Origin: Acanthaster planci
Lineage: Eukaryota > Echinodermata > Asteroidea > Valvatida > Acanthasteridae
NCBI RefSeq assembly: GCF_001949145.1
Contig: NW_019091487.1
Span: 34,560-98,559 of the forward strand
DNA length: 64,000 bases
Reading direction: 5' to 3'
A program made the position numbers and the translations under genes. Under the pieces are notes generated by a model. It was not told where the DNA came from and did not search any database. It saw nothing but the letters and a program-made list of their open reading frames with translations. Positions within the stretch are counted from its first letter, which is position 1, and each line of letters starts with the position of its first letter. Positions 23,101-35,399 of the stretch are shown piece by piece.

Positions 23101-25497
23101 AGCTACAACATCTCCTACAAAGATGATTTACATTTCGGTACGAGTTGATTCATTTTCGTCCAACTTTACGAAAAATCATCTTCTCAGTTTCATTTTCTCA
23201 CTGAGTGGGAGTGACTGGTGTCCAAGAGCAATGATGATATTTGTGGAAGTGCTACATTAATGTTTTTCACCAGTTCCGAAAAGATTTTTTACCTATTCGT
23301 AATTTTAAGTGATCGTATTCCTGGAATGGTCTTGGTACAATCTTTGAAAAGATGAGGCCCATAAAACTATAAAAAGTGTTTCACGTAGGAGAGGATATTG
23401 GTAGTGGGAGGATATTAAAGAAATCATTATGCAAGATTCTTAAGGTTTTTAACTCAAACGTGGGTGTCTTGTTGTGCAACTTTTTGGACAGGAAGACGCG
23501 GGTTATCACATTGCTTACAATCTTTTCATATTTTGCTTCTTCCTCAGGAGAGAACGCCTACTCGATCCCCAATAATGTGTCCCTTATTCAAGCTGAAATC
23601 ATGACCTTTGGCCCTGTGGAAGCTGCATTCACAGTGTATTCTGATTTCCCTCCTTACAAGTCTGGTGAGTGCATAGAAATGGGCTTAGCATACAGTTTCT
23701 CATGCTTAGCAAAAATCCATGACAACGCCAACCAGAATTCTGGATGTAAGAAAGTCATGCAAAAGCAGTTCTTGTGCTTTCCTGATAGGAGTCATCTCAA
23801 ATCTCGTCTGGGAAAAGTTGAGGATAAACTGTGGAAGAGTGTTGTGGTGGAATATTGAAGACTTCTGAAAACTTCCCCACAATCTCCCCAGAATGTAGTT
23901 ATCAGTATTTGTATACACATTCTCCCCCTATCCCCCCCTCCCAACTTTACAGTTTTGGCTAGGCAGGCCAGTCAAGGACACCTGTGGTTTTGGTGACAGA
24001 AGAGCCACAGGCAAAGGACTGCACTCCTTACACAGAGCTTTTTTAAACTTCTCTAACTGTATCATTTGGAATAAATATACGTCAACCCTTTCATAAAATA
24101 CAACGCTTCTATAGGTTTTTTCTCCTGCTGGGGATGGTCTTTCTTCGGGCAAATACAATTGTATTTGTACTAAATCTGGCAATATTACTGCACAAAAGGA
24201 CATAAACAAGAAGAAATCCTGTACAGGCCCTGTATCTCAAGCAATCTTACTTTAGTCTTTTTATTAACCCAAAAATATCATGGCATAATACACAGAAAGT
24301 TAAGCATATTGTTGCTTTACATTTTATTTTGTCGTGAAATTCTGAAAATCTGTTATCGGACAATTCTGACAAGAGAACCTTTCAAAAGATCAAAGTGAAT
24401 ATTTCCAGTTTTGAATTTAGAACTGACTTTCATATGGAGGTATAACAACGGGTAGAGGTAACACAACTTGTACATTTAACGAGTGAATGAAGCTAAATGT
24501 ACTTGTATACAAGCAAGGTCTGTATTTTTTTCCAAACAACTATTTGATTTAGTCTTCAACTCTGAACACATGACCACAGAGAAAGTCATAGTGTGTTGAT
24601 CCAAGGTCAGTCTCTGGAAACCGCAAATCACTTAAAATCAGTGATGGAGGTCTCAGAGACCGGTCTTGGTTTCGAGACCACTTTTTGTTGGTCTCGGTCT
24701 TGGTCTTGGGAGCTGTGGTCTTGGTCTTGTCCCCCTATGGTCTCGATAATGTGGCTAGTCTCGAGTTGAAACCCACAATATGTAGCATACGATCTATTAC
24801 TTTACTTTTCTCTGTCATGTTAGTGTTTTCTCCAGTACCGTAGATAAAACTGCTATTTGCAGGGAAATTGTGGGGAAAGGATTCACTCTCCCCACAATTT
24901 TACCTTGCTTGTCCCAGAAGACATTTGAGATGACTCCTAAGCCCTACATTGGAAGGGTGCCAGGCACGAAGATTTACTAAGCGACAGTTCCCTCTGCTTA
25001 GTGCATTTTAGCCCCAGGCTGCAAACCCTCGACATCCATTTGTATGTATCTTTTGCCTCCAGGGGTCTACAAGCACGAGACGGGCTCAGTGCTGGGTGGT
25101 CACGCCGTGAAGATCCTCGGGTGGGGAGTGGAGAATGGTGTGGACTATTGGCTGGTTGCCAACTCTTGGAACACCGACTGGGGAGATAAAGGTCAGACTT
25201 AAGGGAGGAGCTTTACGGGTGGGGGGGTGTAGAGTATGTCAGGCTTTATCCAGACATATTGCATGTTGCGGTGATACGACACACTGCTTTAATGGCGAAA
25301 TTGAAAACCGGTCCTTTGATTTACCAGTGAGGATGAACAATGTCAACGCAATTGTTCCAAGCTCCATTTCTGTATTTGTCACCAATGTTGAATTTATCCT
25401 TCCCTGCTTCAACCCAGGTTTCTTCAAGATCCTGCGTGGCAAAAACGAATGTGGAATTGAAGAGGCCATCACTGCTGGCCAGCCGGCTATGCAGTAA
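20135..25497 (+). CDS. CTSB: Cathepsin B, papain-family (C1A) lysosomal cysteine protease, complete (334 aa)
   Basis: Seven coding exons: 20135-20263, 20652-20861, 21890-21999, 22908-23137, 23548-23664, 25063-25191, 25418-25497 (1005 nt, all phases fit). A hydrophobic signal peptide covers residues 1-18, followed by a short propeptide. The mature enzyme starts near [11 protein letters not shown]. Catalytic residues are Cys112 (DQGACGSCW, the last codons of exon 2), His279 ([11 protein letters not shown]) and Asn299 (NSW). The occluding loop unique to cathepsin B is present with both histidines, His190-His191, in CDHHVVG. This predicts dipeptidyl carboxypeptidase as well as endopeptidase activity in the lysosome. 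Human cathepsin B is 339 aa. The start is set by the signal peptide and the acceptor just upstream. The 3' UTR of about 1.4 kb probably ends near AATAAA at 26870. Confidence 0.95.
22690..22815 (-). mobile_element. tRNA-derived SINE (minus orientation)
   Basis: The reverse complement contains an A-box-like GTTGGCGTGGTGGCTC and a B-box GGTTCAAATCC with tRNA-like spacing. It sits in intron 3 of the cathepsin B gene. The surrounding sequence does not fold into a convincing full tRNA, so a SINE is favoured over a tRNA gene. Confidence 0.55.
24650..24765 (+). repeat. GGTCTTGG/GGTCTCG low-complexity repeat
   Basis: Degenerate tandem hexamers and heptamers of GGTCTC and GGTCTTG type within intron 5 of the cathepsin B gene. 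Confidence 0.7.
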
Positions 25498-26869
25498 AGA
25501 CTGCCAGAGACATCACTGCACTAGGCCGCCAGATGCAAAGGCAATCTCAGAAAACCAGTCCTTTGTAACTGCCGACCATTTGTGTGCCTAGGATTTTTTA
25601 CAAGGGAAGTCAGTTTTTCCTCCACAAAAGTGATATGGTAGCTCGAAATCAGGCGCATTCAGTCACCTTTAAGCTTCTGCAATTTATGAAAAATGTAGAT
25701 TGTGTGAGTTCACACCTTTTTTTGAAATTGGTTTAGTGGAAAATTTTCCATTTTGGAGTCCAATTGTTGGAATGATTTAGAGTTTGAGTTTGGTGACAAG
25801 AAATGATTTGTCTGCTACGCCTGGTTTTAGCCACCACATCACAAGTTTCCAGTACATTTTTATTAAATACTTTTTTGCTCGTATAATGACTTAAACATGA
25901 TAAAGGTGCAGATGTAGCTTATAAGATAAGGCGGGTGTTATGCTTGGGAAAAAGGAACATGGGGAAAAAATATTTTAACTCTAAAGCAAAATCTGTATTA
26001 AAGTGTGAAATACATGAGAATTGAATTTCATGTGCCAAGAATTGAAATAATAATTATACTCCAGAAGGAATCGTTGTGCTTTACAGAAAAAAATTAAAAG
26101 GTAAACAAAAAAAGTTACATCATTGATAAAGATTGAGGGAAGCTGAAGTAAAAAAAAGGATAATTATATTACTGAAATTTTGCATCTTTTTTTTTCTTTT
26201 TCTTTTTTTTTTTTTGTAGTGCAAACCTTTTTCACGCAATCGGTAAAACATGAAGCATGCTACTCAGTGTTTATACACAGGGTTTAGCTTTCTAAGTCTT
26301 TTTCTATAGTTACTCTTATTTGTTTAAAAAGTTCATTTATTAAAATGTGTCCCTTTTGGTTTCTCAGGATGGCTTTTTTGTTATTGCAGGGTGGTTGTTT
26401 TTTCTAGGGTAGATATTTTGTTTCCTCATTTGAAAGACAATTAAATTCGTCCCAAGTTATTTTCGGTTTTGTGATGCATGTTTTTATATCTTTCTTCTGG
26501 TCTAATTGGTTTCCTGTACGTTTTGTGTATCTAAAATACTACTGAAACGAATTCTGTTCTTTTTATTACTTCCATTTCTGGACGCTTTTTCTGTGGAGAC
26601 ATTTCTTTGGTGTTTCGTGACAGGCAGGGAAGGTTTTGAGACTGTTAGATGGTTACATGGTGCATGTAATTAGACATCTCAAAACTGACATTGGAGACTT
26701 GGAAAGTGGCTACGTTACTCGATTTGTGTTTGGTCCGTCAAGTCAACGAATTTTATGAAAATGGAAGTAACATGCGTGTCGTTGCAGCACACATTTTACG
26801 CTTTTGTTGCTGTCGTTGATATTTTGTAGACTGTATGAATCTAAAATCAAATTTTGTACTATTCTCCTA

Positions 26870-26875
26870 AATAAA
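26870..26875 (+). terminator. Polyadenylation signal, cathepsin B
   Basis: AATAAA about 1.37 kb after the stop codon. The intervening AT-rich DNA has no other gene and is the likely 3' UTR. Confidence 0.5.
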
Positions 26876-26894
26876 TTTGATTTAATACATGGCT

Positions 26895-28209
26895 TTCAGT
26901 TATTTGTATATGTTACATTTCTGTTACCTTGCTCCTTCTAGAGCCTGTTTTGAGAACCATAAAAAGATACATTTTCTGTATCATATCAAACTTCATTTCC
27001 AACTAAAAACTGAAAGTATGGGAGACTTTTTATTCATTGGATTAGTACATGTGTGTTTACATCGCCCAAAGTACTTTTTTCTCAATTTCCAATGTTTGGA
27101 AAATATCAGAGCTATTTTAAGATCCATGTTCACAGCATTCACTCTGGCTTAGTGCAACAACAAAAAATCAGTTTCCACAGTGTAAATCTCAACTGTTATA
27201 GAATATCATTTTCTATTCCAAATTGACGGCGCCTCGGGCTTCCGTAAATCTTCTTAGTGCATGACCAATACAATAGATTTATAGTGTACATGTAATTGGA
27301 AACCATTCTTCATGCATTTGACTAGAAATTCAAGACTAAATATCGTCAGACAACCCATCCCTTTCATTCAAAATTCATCCTCGCAATTAGCATGCATTTT
27401 ATTTTAAACAATGATAGAGTTGTGGAATCTAGCCCTAGATTCTCCATACTGAATACAAGTAATTTCTTGATATATGTATTTAAAAATCGAACGGCTGGTT
27501 GCCTATAAGGGCGTGAAACTTTGCTTCCGGACACCGCGGTCTGATTCCTCAGCTTAGAATGTCTTCTGAGTCTGTTTTTCTGATTCTTTCAGAAACATTT
27601 ACGGAAGCAGTGTTCTACTGGGAAACCCAAATTGGAATAACAGTAGAGACAGGGCCTTCTGAGTGGATGGTCCTGGGTTCGAGTCTAGCCGGCGGCAGGG
27701 AAATCAGCAGCAGGACCCGGTTCATGTTCCGTGTTGGTTTACGCCAATTACTCCTAAAACAGGAAAGACAAATTCTGGCAGGATCTTTTCGTATGATTTA
27801 AGTTCCAATTGCCTGTCTGAAACCACCAACATTTATTGGAGTAAATAACATAAGGCCGAAAAAATCATCTTCTACTAATTCAAGAATTTGTGAAAAAAAC
27901 TGCCGATTGTTGAAAGTCAACCATCTCTTGTCTGATAATTTGAGTTCTCTCCCACGAGTGAAAATACAGGATACCTACCGCAAATTTCGTTGATAAGATC
28001 CACAATTCAAGACGTTGCTGGCAATGAAGAAGGGGGACTTCGTCCTTTCAGAGGTTGGCAAAATACGGAGGAAGGTTAATGGAAAAGTATCGGGAACAAG
28101 AATTTGCTTCACTGCACAGGGCTGAGTTCATGGGAAGCATCCTCGTTAATTTATATCACCAAGCCACACATACTCAAATAATTTTACTCAAAAACTCCTG
28201 TAATTGATT
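26895..28209. other. Intergenic, with a SINE-like B-box near 27675
   Basis: No gene recognised. GGTTCGAGTCTAG at about 27676 resembles the B-box of a tRNA-derived SINE. Confidence 0.45.
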
Positions 28210-28620
28210 GCAGAAAAGTAATAGCTGATGAGGGGGCTTGCGGTAACACCATGTGGATAGATCTCTTTTGGGAGAGGTATGGCTCTGATAAGAACCGTTG
28301 AGTGTAAGTGTGAACTCCACGTTTTGACCTGTGTGTGCTGTGGTCGTCCACAAGGAGTGATAGACCGTGGAGGTGGAGGGGGTCAGGCATAGACGAGACC
28401 CTAATACCAGGGTTGGTGGCTCAGGTATAGAGGACCTTAATTGTTGCCATAGGGGTGGGTTAATGCCCAGGAGGGAGGATGGTCTTAGTTTGGAGAGCGG
28501 ATTTCAGATGTCGCTGAGCTTGAATCCTACGTCTTGCTGGACTGTGTCATGCTGGAATACCTCGATGGCTTCAAGGATTTTTTTACTAGCCGGGACAAAA
28601 TTGTTGGGACACTTGGCAAT
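28210..28620 (-). mobile_element. Penelope-like retroelement, 3' part (endonuclease C-terminus and tail)
   Basis: On the minus strand, 28620-28504 encodes an open frame ending in a stop, with KKILEAIEVFQHDTVQQDVG and then a F-K-L-S-D end. This fits the C-terminal block of the GIY-YIG endonuclease of Penelope-like elements (pattern EAIEI..H....N.D.G..LS). The same block occurs at 41196-41384. The tail at 28210-28300 (GCTTGCGGTAACACC, then GATAAGAACCG) also matches 40970-41035. With the reverse transcriptase remnant at 30640-31200 on the same strand, it could be one interrupted element. Confidence 0.6.
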
Positions 28621-29650
28621 AGCCATACGCCCTCCAGCCCCTAGCTCCACTCTCCTGCATGGTCAATGTTGTCATATTTAGCTGGAGCGCAGACTGCGCG
28701 CATAGACCCAACATTACGTCCACCTGGCCGTTTATCGCGTGCTTTCAGGCGTTGGTTGTGGAAAACAAAAATGACAGCCGACTGCTAAGTATAGACAAAT
28801 GTATATATGTAAACAAGACGACACACCATGGCATTGCTGCCTTTAACTGTGCTAAATTGATGTGTTCCGATAATGTGAAGGACCCATTTTGGTACCGTAC
28901 AGAAGCAACTTACGATATCCATTATGCCGTTTTCATGTACAGCAAACTAGGGAAATACGCAGTTGTCAGTACTCGTATTTAATTTTATGAAACTTTTGAG
29001 AAATAACAGGAACATTTTGGCAGAATCCTTTTGAGATCGGAAAGGGACATATTTGAATATTTAACGGTGACTTTTTGCGGTGCCATTTTTGTAACTCCAA
29101 ATTCCGATATCAACCTTATGGCCAATGAGGCACGGATTCTCTGAAATGACAACATCAAGTTTCAGTCAGATCAAAATTAAATGTAACATGGGTTACCGTA
29201 GGGGAAACTGAATGGGCTATGAGCCTTTTGCGTCGAGTATGACTGATCTGACATCCACTGCACTCTGGATGTCATTTTCTGTTGTTGAAATTCCAGTAAC
29301 TAGAAACTGTTCGTTTCTTTTGAGTTCAATTCACTATTTTCCTCCTTGTATTTTTCGGCAAGTGAAGGATCATCCATTCACAAGAAAGAGCGGCTGTTGC
29401 AACGCATTTGTTGCCACGTTGGGGTGACCCACTGGAAGAAACGGGACGTATCTTTGTGAGAAATTCTCTTTGAAAATGTCAAAATATTCTGCAGTTGAAC
29501 GCAAAGAAAGTTTGTTGTTATAACAAATGAAAATGTTCTCCATCAATAAAATAGGAGGCGAGTGCCGCCCGACAATGCCACCCCTGGATCTATTACAGTA
29601 CTGTTGAATCATCAATAATAAACATTCACTATGCACATCCCAGCTTTCCG

Positions 29651-30003
29651 TCTGTGTGGCATTATTTATTTAGCCTGTGTGGTACTATATAGCCTTTGTG
29701 GCACTTTTTAGCCTGTGTGGCACTATTTAGCCTGTGTGGCACTATTTAGCCTGTGAGGCATTATTTAGCCTGTGTGGTATCATTTAGCCTGTGTGGCACT
29801 ATTTAGCCTGTGTGGTACTATATTTATCCTATGTGGCACTATTTAGCCTGTGTGGCATTTTTTAGCCTGTGTGGCTCTATTTAGCATGTGTGGCACTACT
29901 TAGCCTGTGTGGCACTACTTACCCTGTGTGGCTCTATTTAGCCCGTGTGGCTCTATTTAGCCTGTGTGGCACTATTTAGCCTGTGTGGCTCTATTTAGCC
30001 TGT
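29651..30003 (+). repeat. 20-bp minisatellite TAGCCTGTGTGGCACTATTT
   Basis: About 17 degenerate copies run up to the assembly gap; one further partial copy lies after it at 30483-30497. Variants replace CACT with TACT, CATT or CTCT. The copies are tandem, without unique spacers, so this is not a CRISPR array. Confidence 0.97.
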
Positions 30004-30482
30004 NNNNNNNNNNNNNNNNNNNNNNNNNNNNNNNNNNNNNNNNNNNNNNNNNNNNNNNNNNNNNNNNNNNNNNNNNNNNNNNNNNNNNNNNNNNNNNNNN
30101 NNNNNNNNNNNNNNNNNNNNNNNNNNNNNNNNNNNNNNNNNNNNNNNNNNNNNNNNNNNNNNNNNNNNNNNNNNNNNNNNNNNNNNNNNNNNNNNNNNNN
30201 NNNNNNNNNNNNNNNNNNNNNNNNNNNNNNNNNNNNNNNNNNNNNNNNNNNNNNNNNNNNNNNNNNNNNNNNNNNNNNNNNNNNNNNNNNNNNNNNNNNN
30301 NNNNNNNNNNNNNNNNNNNNNNNNNNNNNNNNNNNNNNNNNNNNNNNNNNNNNNNNNNNNNNNNNNNNNNNNNNNNNNNNNNNNNNNNNNNNNNNNNNNN
30401 NNNNNNNNNNNNNNNNNNNNNNNNNNNNNNNNNNNNNNNNNNNNNNNNNNNNNNNNNNNNNNNNNNNNNNNNNNNNNNNNNN
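30004..30482. other. Assembly gap (479 N)
   Basis: Unresolved bases inside the 20-bp minisatellite. The true array length is unknown. Confidence 1.
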
Positions 30483-30639
30483 GTGGCACTATTTAGCTTT
30501 TTATGAATATCCACATTTGAGGAATATTGTACAAAACTATGAATGAGAGAACCTTGGGACTGTAAATAGATAATAAATTATTTTCTCAAGATGAATTTAT
30601 GTGTTTGACTGTGGAAGTGCCTGTCAATATGGGTGGGTT

Positions 30640-31200
30640 TGCTCCATAGTGAACTTGATAGTTTGGTGCTGGTTGTTGAGGTAGTTCAGGAATTCTTGGA
30701 GGTCTAGACCGTGCCATCAACTTATCTTAACTAAATGCTGAGCTTGTAGTATGCAGTGAGAAGTGAGGATGTCTCAAATTTTTGCATAAAGATGTCGGCT
30801 AGCACCGGGGATATAAGAGATATCATGGAGATTCCAGCCGTTTGCTCGAAGAAATTGCCTTGGATCTGGAAGTAGTTTGAGGATACACATAGGCAGGTGA
30901 GATTGGCGACTTTGGTGCCCGCCAGGGATATACTTTCGGAGAGGCTGGAATCGAGTCGTTGCTTGGCTAGGTGTCAGGCATCTTCAGTAGGGACATTGGT
31001 AAGAGTGAGACCGCATCAAAGCTCACCGTGATGTCGGTCGGTTTTAGAGAGAGCTTCCTGGTAAGGTCGACGAACTGGGTGGAGTTGGAAATACAATGAG
31101 GTGTGTTGCCCACTAAGGGCTGAAGGATGCTGGTAATTTCTGTGTTCTCCAAAGACCTGAGGTAGCTCGGCGACCCACCAAGTTTTGTTTGTCTCTAGCC
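30640..31200 (-). mobile_element. Penelope-like retroelement reverse transcriptase remnant
   Basis: Minus-strand translation shows, in order, PLVGNTPHCISNSTQFVDL, motif A VSFDAVSLL, and downstream a block CVSSNYFQIQGNFFEQTAG followed by M-I-S-L-I-S-P-V-L-A-D-I-F-M. These match the Penelope-like pattern N...F..., VSFDVVSLFT, and YF..QG.FY.Q..G.AMGSPLSP..A...M. The GSP core has decayed to ISLISP and there are frameshifts between blocks, so the copy is dead. Similarity above 31200 is unclear. Confidence 0.65.
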
Positions 31201-33636
31201 ATTTTTGAAACGTGGCCACAAAGTTTTAAATCTGGCCAACAGATTTAAATTTCAAATTCAATATGGGTACACACTTCTGCATTATTTCATCGGTATGCAA
31301 TGCACAGCAAGATCTCGACAGAAAATGCTGTCTCTGAACGTCTATTGCTTCTAATTCCAAGGTTGACGGAGATACCAAGAAAAACACCAGATTTTTGACG
31401 AAGTCCTTAAGTAATATATCCCCTTCCAATTTCAGTAATTTGGCACTCCCCTCCAGGTAAAAAAATCCTAGAACTTAAAACTCTAAATTTATCTGAAGCA
31501 AAATAATTTTCAACATTTTAAAAGAAGGCATTTTTATTGCTTGGCCTAACCTTTACGGTCCTATATTTTGATGACTGGACCAATGAAAGTCTTCTAATCC
31601 TCACACTCTTGGCAAATCCAGTGGTTCAGAATAAGGCCATGGTTTCTGCGTATTCTTCGATTCCATATGGCCTTAAGGTTAAAAGGATCTTCGGGGGGTG
31701 ACAGAAGTTTCTTAACTGTTTTTTTAGGGGATGGGTGGAGAACCTAATTAGGTCAATGGAGATGGGCTTGTTAGGCAAGTCTTGTGAAGATAGTTCTACT
31801 TGAAGGTACACAACAGTATTTAAAGACCCCTCTCTAGGGCGTGGAGTGTTTAGTGGGCGGAATAGATTGAGGAAATGGATAGATGGCGGTTAAATTACTG
31901 GTTATTTGTTGGGGGTGGGGTCAGCTGTAGGTTGGATGGGAATGGAGTGAGTTGAGGGTTTGGTTGATTGAATTTGGTTGGGAAGGGTGAGTTGGGTTTG
32001 GGTGGGGCAGGAAGTGGCAGGTTTGTGGTTTGGTGGGTGCTTCAGTTGAAACTTTTGCATCGTGAAACCCAATTAATCAGATTTTAATCGTGACGACTTC
32101 CTTGTCCAAACTGCTTCTCGTCATATAATTGATTATCCATTATATTACACAGAAGGAATCTATCTTAACTAACAGAAAATTCTGCTGGCCTCGTTTCGAA
32201 ACATTCTTTACCTTCAAAATAAGATCAGTGTAAAAAAATCCCAGAACCAAATACCTTGGCACAAACATTGAAGTGGAATGACTTTACAGGCATTTCTTAT
32301 TTTACGTCAACCAGTGATTTCACCAAATTATGCATTTGTAAACTGAAAAAAATAGTGTACCCTTAATGATATGATATTGATTAAAATGCAATTATATAAA
32401 TGTCGTGCAGGTATAAAGTACCTGCATGTGTGCTTAAGACAATGCGTCCATTCTCAGTACAATACATCTAATATGCTTTGAGAACAACCCCTAAATCAGC
32501 CATTCACATTCTGTGGTAATAAATATAGGAAACTCTTGGAGGGTCACTATTGTGAATCGCCCGTAGTGCAAATATCTATTTTTCATTTGATACTTTTCAA
32601 AGTGGAGCAAGAGCATTTGCCCGAGTTCCAAAACTGGATTTATGTTCTGTCTTAATACTATGTGTAGTGAAACGACAGGTACCAGCGCACCCAAAGGAGA
32701 CGGAGGACCGAGCCTCCATCGTTTTCAGAGTATGTACTCTGCCATAACGGATGGACTGGAGACTGAGCTTGGATCATCATGGCTATTCCACGACTCAACA
32801 ATGATCTCCTCCCAAAATCACGGAATACTGTAAACAACTTACATAACAAAAACACCTTGCAATACAATACAGGACAAAAATAATGCTGTACAACTTCATA
32901 AAGTCAAATTCAAGGCGTCGATCGACAAGACATGGCCGGGCACGCATAATGTACTGACGTGCAGGCACATAAGCACGTACATGTCTACATAAAAGTTGTA
33001 CACAAAACTTCTGGACAGAAATTATTGAAATTTGACTCCCTCCAAATGCACGTTTACAATGATTTACAGACGGGATCATTCACTCACCCGTACACTGATG
33101 CGGCTTCGCTACCAACTACCCAATTATTATATTTGAGCGTGAGAAAGCTAGCTTGTTTTCAGAGGGATGTCTCACGAGCAGGAAGGAAAAACCGAAACTT
33201 ATGTGTCACAAAATTACGAATACACTCAGTTCTATGCATAATTAAATATTCATGGCATTCAAATGAAGATTGACTGAGTTCGGTTACAGGTGCGATAAAA
33301 AATGCTCCAAAATCAACCCTAACAATGTCAATAATTACCTGTACAATAAAGAGCCATATTGTAATGGGGGATTAATCAGAAACCAGAACTATATGCATTA
33401 TTTAAAGAAGCGTACTTAGACTTTGAACATTTATGAGGGAGCCAAGGAGACCCATATGTGGCAAATCCCTACATATTTTTGAACTGCAATTGAAAATCGG
33501 AACAGTTTGTCATAGGGGGCCTACACATCATTCCAAACTCACAAAATGAGAGCCTGTAATAAGGCATATATCTGTAGATGAATAAGTGGCCAATGAAGTC
33601 AGTATTCATATGTTGATTGTGTCCCATTAAGTCAGA
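31201..33636. other. Intergenic; G-rich stretch near 31890-32040
   Basis: No gene recognised. The plus strand at 31890-32040 is rich in GGTTGG and GGGTGG words. A similar G-rich stretch occurs at about 36955-37110. Confidence 0.45.
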
Positions 33637-34104
33637 TCAGTACCTGCAGACTGCGTTGAAATTACTTGTACATCCGTAATCATGCCAAGCGTAGTTACGA
33701 ATAACAGCACAATCAGACCCACCAGTGCGTGCATTAGGCTGTCCTGGCTCCCAATTCCTGTAGCTGACCTCCACTCCCCCTTCATTACACTCCCAAGTCC
33801 CCTCGATGGCCAGGTCATTGCAGTCGATCCAAATCTCCCCTTCTCCTGGCTTCAACGCCTGGATAAAATTGTTCTCTTCCAAGGAGCGAGGCACGGCCAG
33901 AATGCCACCCAACTTGTTGCACTCATCTCGAGCTCTGGACCACTCAAAGGTGGACTCTGTCAACAAGTAGCAAGAGCCACCCCAAAGATGCCACCCTGCT
34001 GGACAGTGGGGTCCCAATGATCGACATCGAGCTGTGACTTGGGGGACAAAACAACTTGCCAAAATAGCAACGGTAACAAGTGAAGGACGCATGTTGCTTC
34101 TCAT
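33637..34104 (-). CDS. Secreted single-domain C-type lectin-like protein (155 aa), intronless
   Basis: One uninterrupted frame. A signal peptide covers about residues 1-25 (start at Met1 or Met5), followed by one C-type lectin fold. Cys34 and Cys45 bracket the first strand (CPAGWHLWGGSC). Cys62 (DEC) should pair with Cys153 (AVCRY), and Cys132 (SDC) with Cys145 (YGC), the two conserved disulfides; Cys95 and Cys106 (DCNDLAIEGTWEC) could form an extra one. At the sugar-binding loop it reads GQPN rather than EPN (mannose type) or QPD (galactose type), and the WND site reads WHD, so calcium and sugar binding are uncertain. Such short lectins often act in invertebrate immunity or mucosal and coelomic fluids; the role here is not shown. 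A decayed paralogue lies 1 kb upstream. Confidence 0.85.
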   Translation of the reverse strand: MRSNMRPSLVTVAILASCFVPQVTARCRSLGPHCPAGWHLWGGSCYLLTESTFEWSRARDECNKLGGILAVPRSLEENNFIQALKPGEGEIWIDCNDLAIEGTWECNEGGVEVSYRNWEPGQPNARTGGSDCAVIRNYAWHDYGCTSNFNAVCRY

Positions 34105-35121
34105 CGGGGCATAGGTGTTAACGGCAGGGTGTTCTACTCGTGTTTATCCCCAGATACATTATAACTGTGCACAACAACAGTTACCGCCAATCCACCAATT
34201 AATTTTATCAGAAGATATGTCACGTTCGAACGTAGACCGCAATAGATACACGTCTTGCAGCAAGATGACAAAATCTTTAATTAAGTAACTGGTTAGTAAC
34301 ACATAACATATTGGCTTAATTATCAGCTCATTTCTGTGCGTTGCCAGGTAACCTTTGCCCACCAAGGACGAGAGGACTATTTATGGTGTGTGAAGTGTGA
34401 ACCAGGAATTGTAACGAAGGACTTAGATATTGATTGCTAAATTTAATTAGAATGTCCGCTAGAGTAAAATCAAATTGGGTATTGTGTGTCAGCAGTTTCC
34501 CATTTTGCCACAAGAATGCCGCGGTTAACAGCTTTATAGTCAGCTGGAACTTGATGCAATGGTGAGACTTATTTCATGAGTTGACAGATTAAATATTTTT
34601 GGAACATTCGTTCACCAACAGAACCTTTTTGCCAAATAAAATGATTTTCTACATGAATGTGGAACATTCATTTTCTTTATAAAGGTCATTGCCTGAACAA
34701 ATTTGAAGAAATGAAAGAGGGGAGAAACAAGAGCAAATGTGTTGTTTTTTTTTTAAAATTAAGATGAGCTTTTCAAAAAGACTGCATTACTGAAATTGTA
34801 GGTTTGAGGACTGTCTTACTATTTTCAACAAAACTGTAATAAAAACTGGTTCAGTCTGATTTCATGTCCGACATGAAACTTGCAGGTGTTGCCTGAAGCA
34901 TATGCTGCGGTAAATTTTTGTTTTCTTACGCTGTAAATGCATGGAGGAATATTCCTCTATGATTAATGAAAGTAACAAATACGATCTTTTTATCTTTTGT
35001 CCTTATTTTTAAGGCCAGGTAGCAACCTCCACGCCTTGCCACAAAATGTCACAGTAGCCAATGACTTGGTACTACCCCTCAGGCTGGAAACCCCAGAAGC
35101 ACGCCTGGGTTAGCCGCTGAA

Positions 35122-35390
35122 GTTGCAGACTGCGTTGGGTCATGGTTGGGTGCAACACGACAAGTACACAATCTTCATTCTACGCAGAGCTAGTCCCCCG
35201 ATACCTGACCTTTTCTCCTCCCTCCTTGCATTCCGCAACGTCCGTTCACGTCCAGGTCGTTGCTGTCAATCAAATCCACACAATTGGGAGGGAAATCAAT
35301 GGCAGACAGAAATCGTTCTCTTCCGAGGAGCACGCGACGCTAAACCCCTCAAGGACATGAATTTGTCCAAGAGTGCTAACAGGGGGGAAA
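35122..35390 (-). pseudogene. Decayed C-type lectin paralogue
   Basis: The minus strand aligns collinearly with the intact lectin at 33637-34104: an SSEENDF block (intact: LEENNF), SNDLDVNGRCGMQGG (intact: CNDLAIEGTWECNEGG), and a 12-base exact match CAGACTGCGTTG at the 3' end of the coding sequence. Frameshifts and stops separate the blocks. It indicates a local tandem duplication, one copy of which has been lost. Confidence 0.6.
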
Positions 35391-35399
35391 TGTAAGTGG

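Noticed and set aside
25135-25497. 120-codon frame spanning cathepsin B exons 6-7 and the intron between
   Set aside because: It reads the intron through in a different frame. The spliced model keeps the C1A motifs and phase.
29651-30497. CRISPR-like array
   Set aside because: The 20-bp units are directly tandem without unique spacers, and the genome is animal; it is a minisatellite.
29964-30546. Open frames of about 180 codons around 30 kb
   Set aside because: They consist of the N gap translated as unknown residues, with a few minisatellite codons at the ends.
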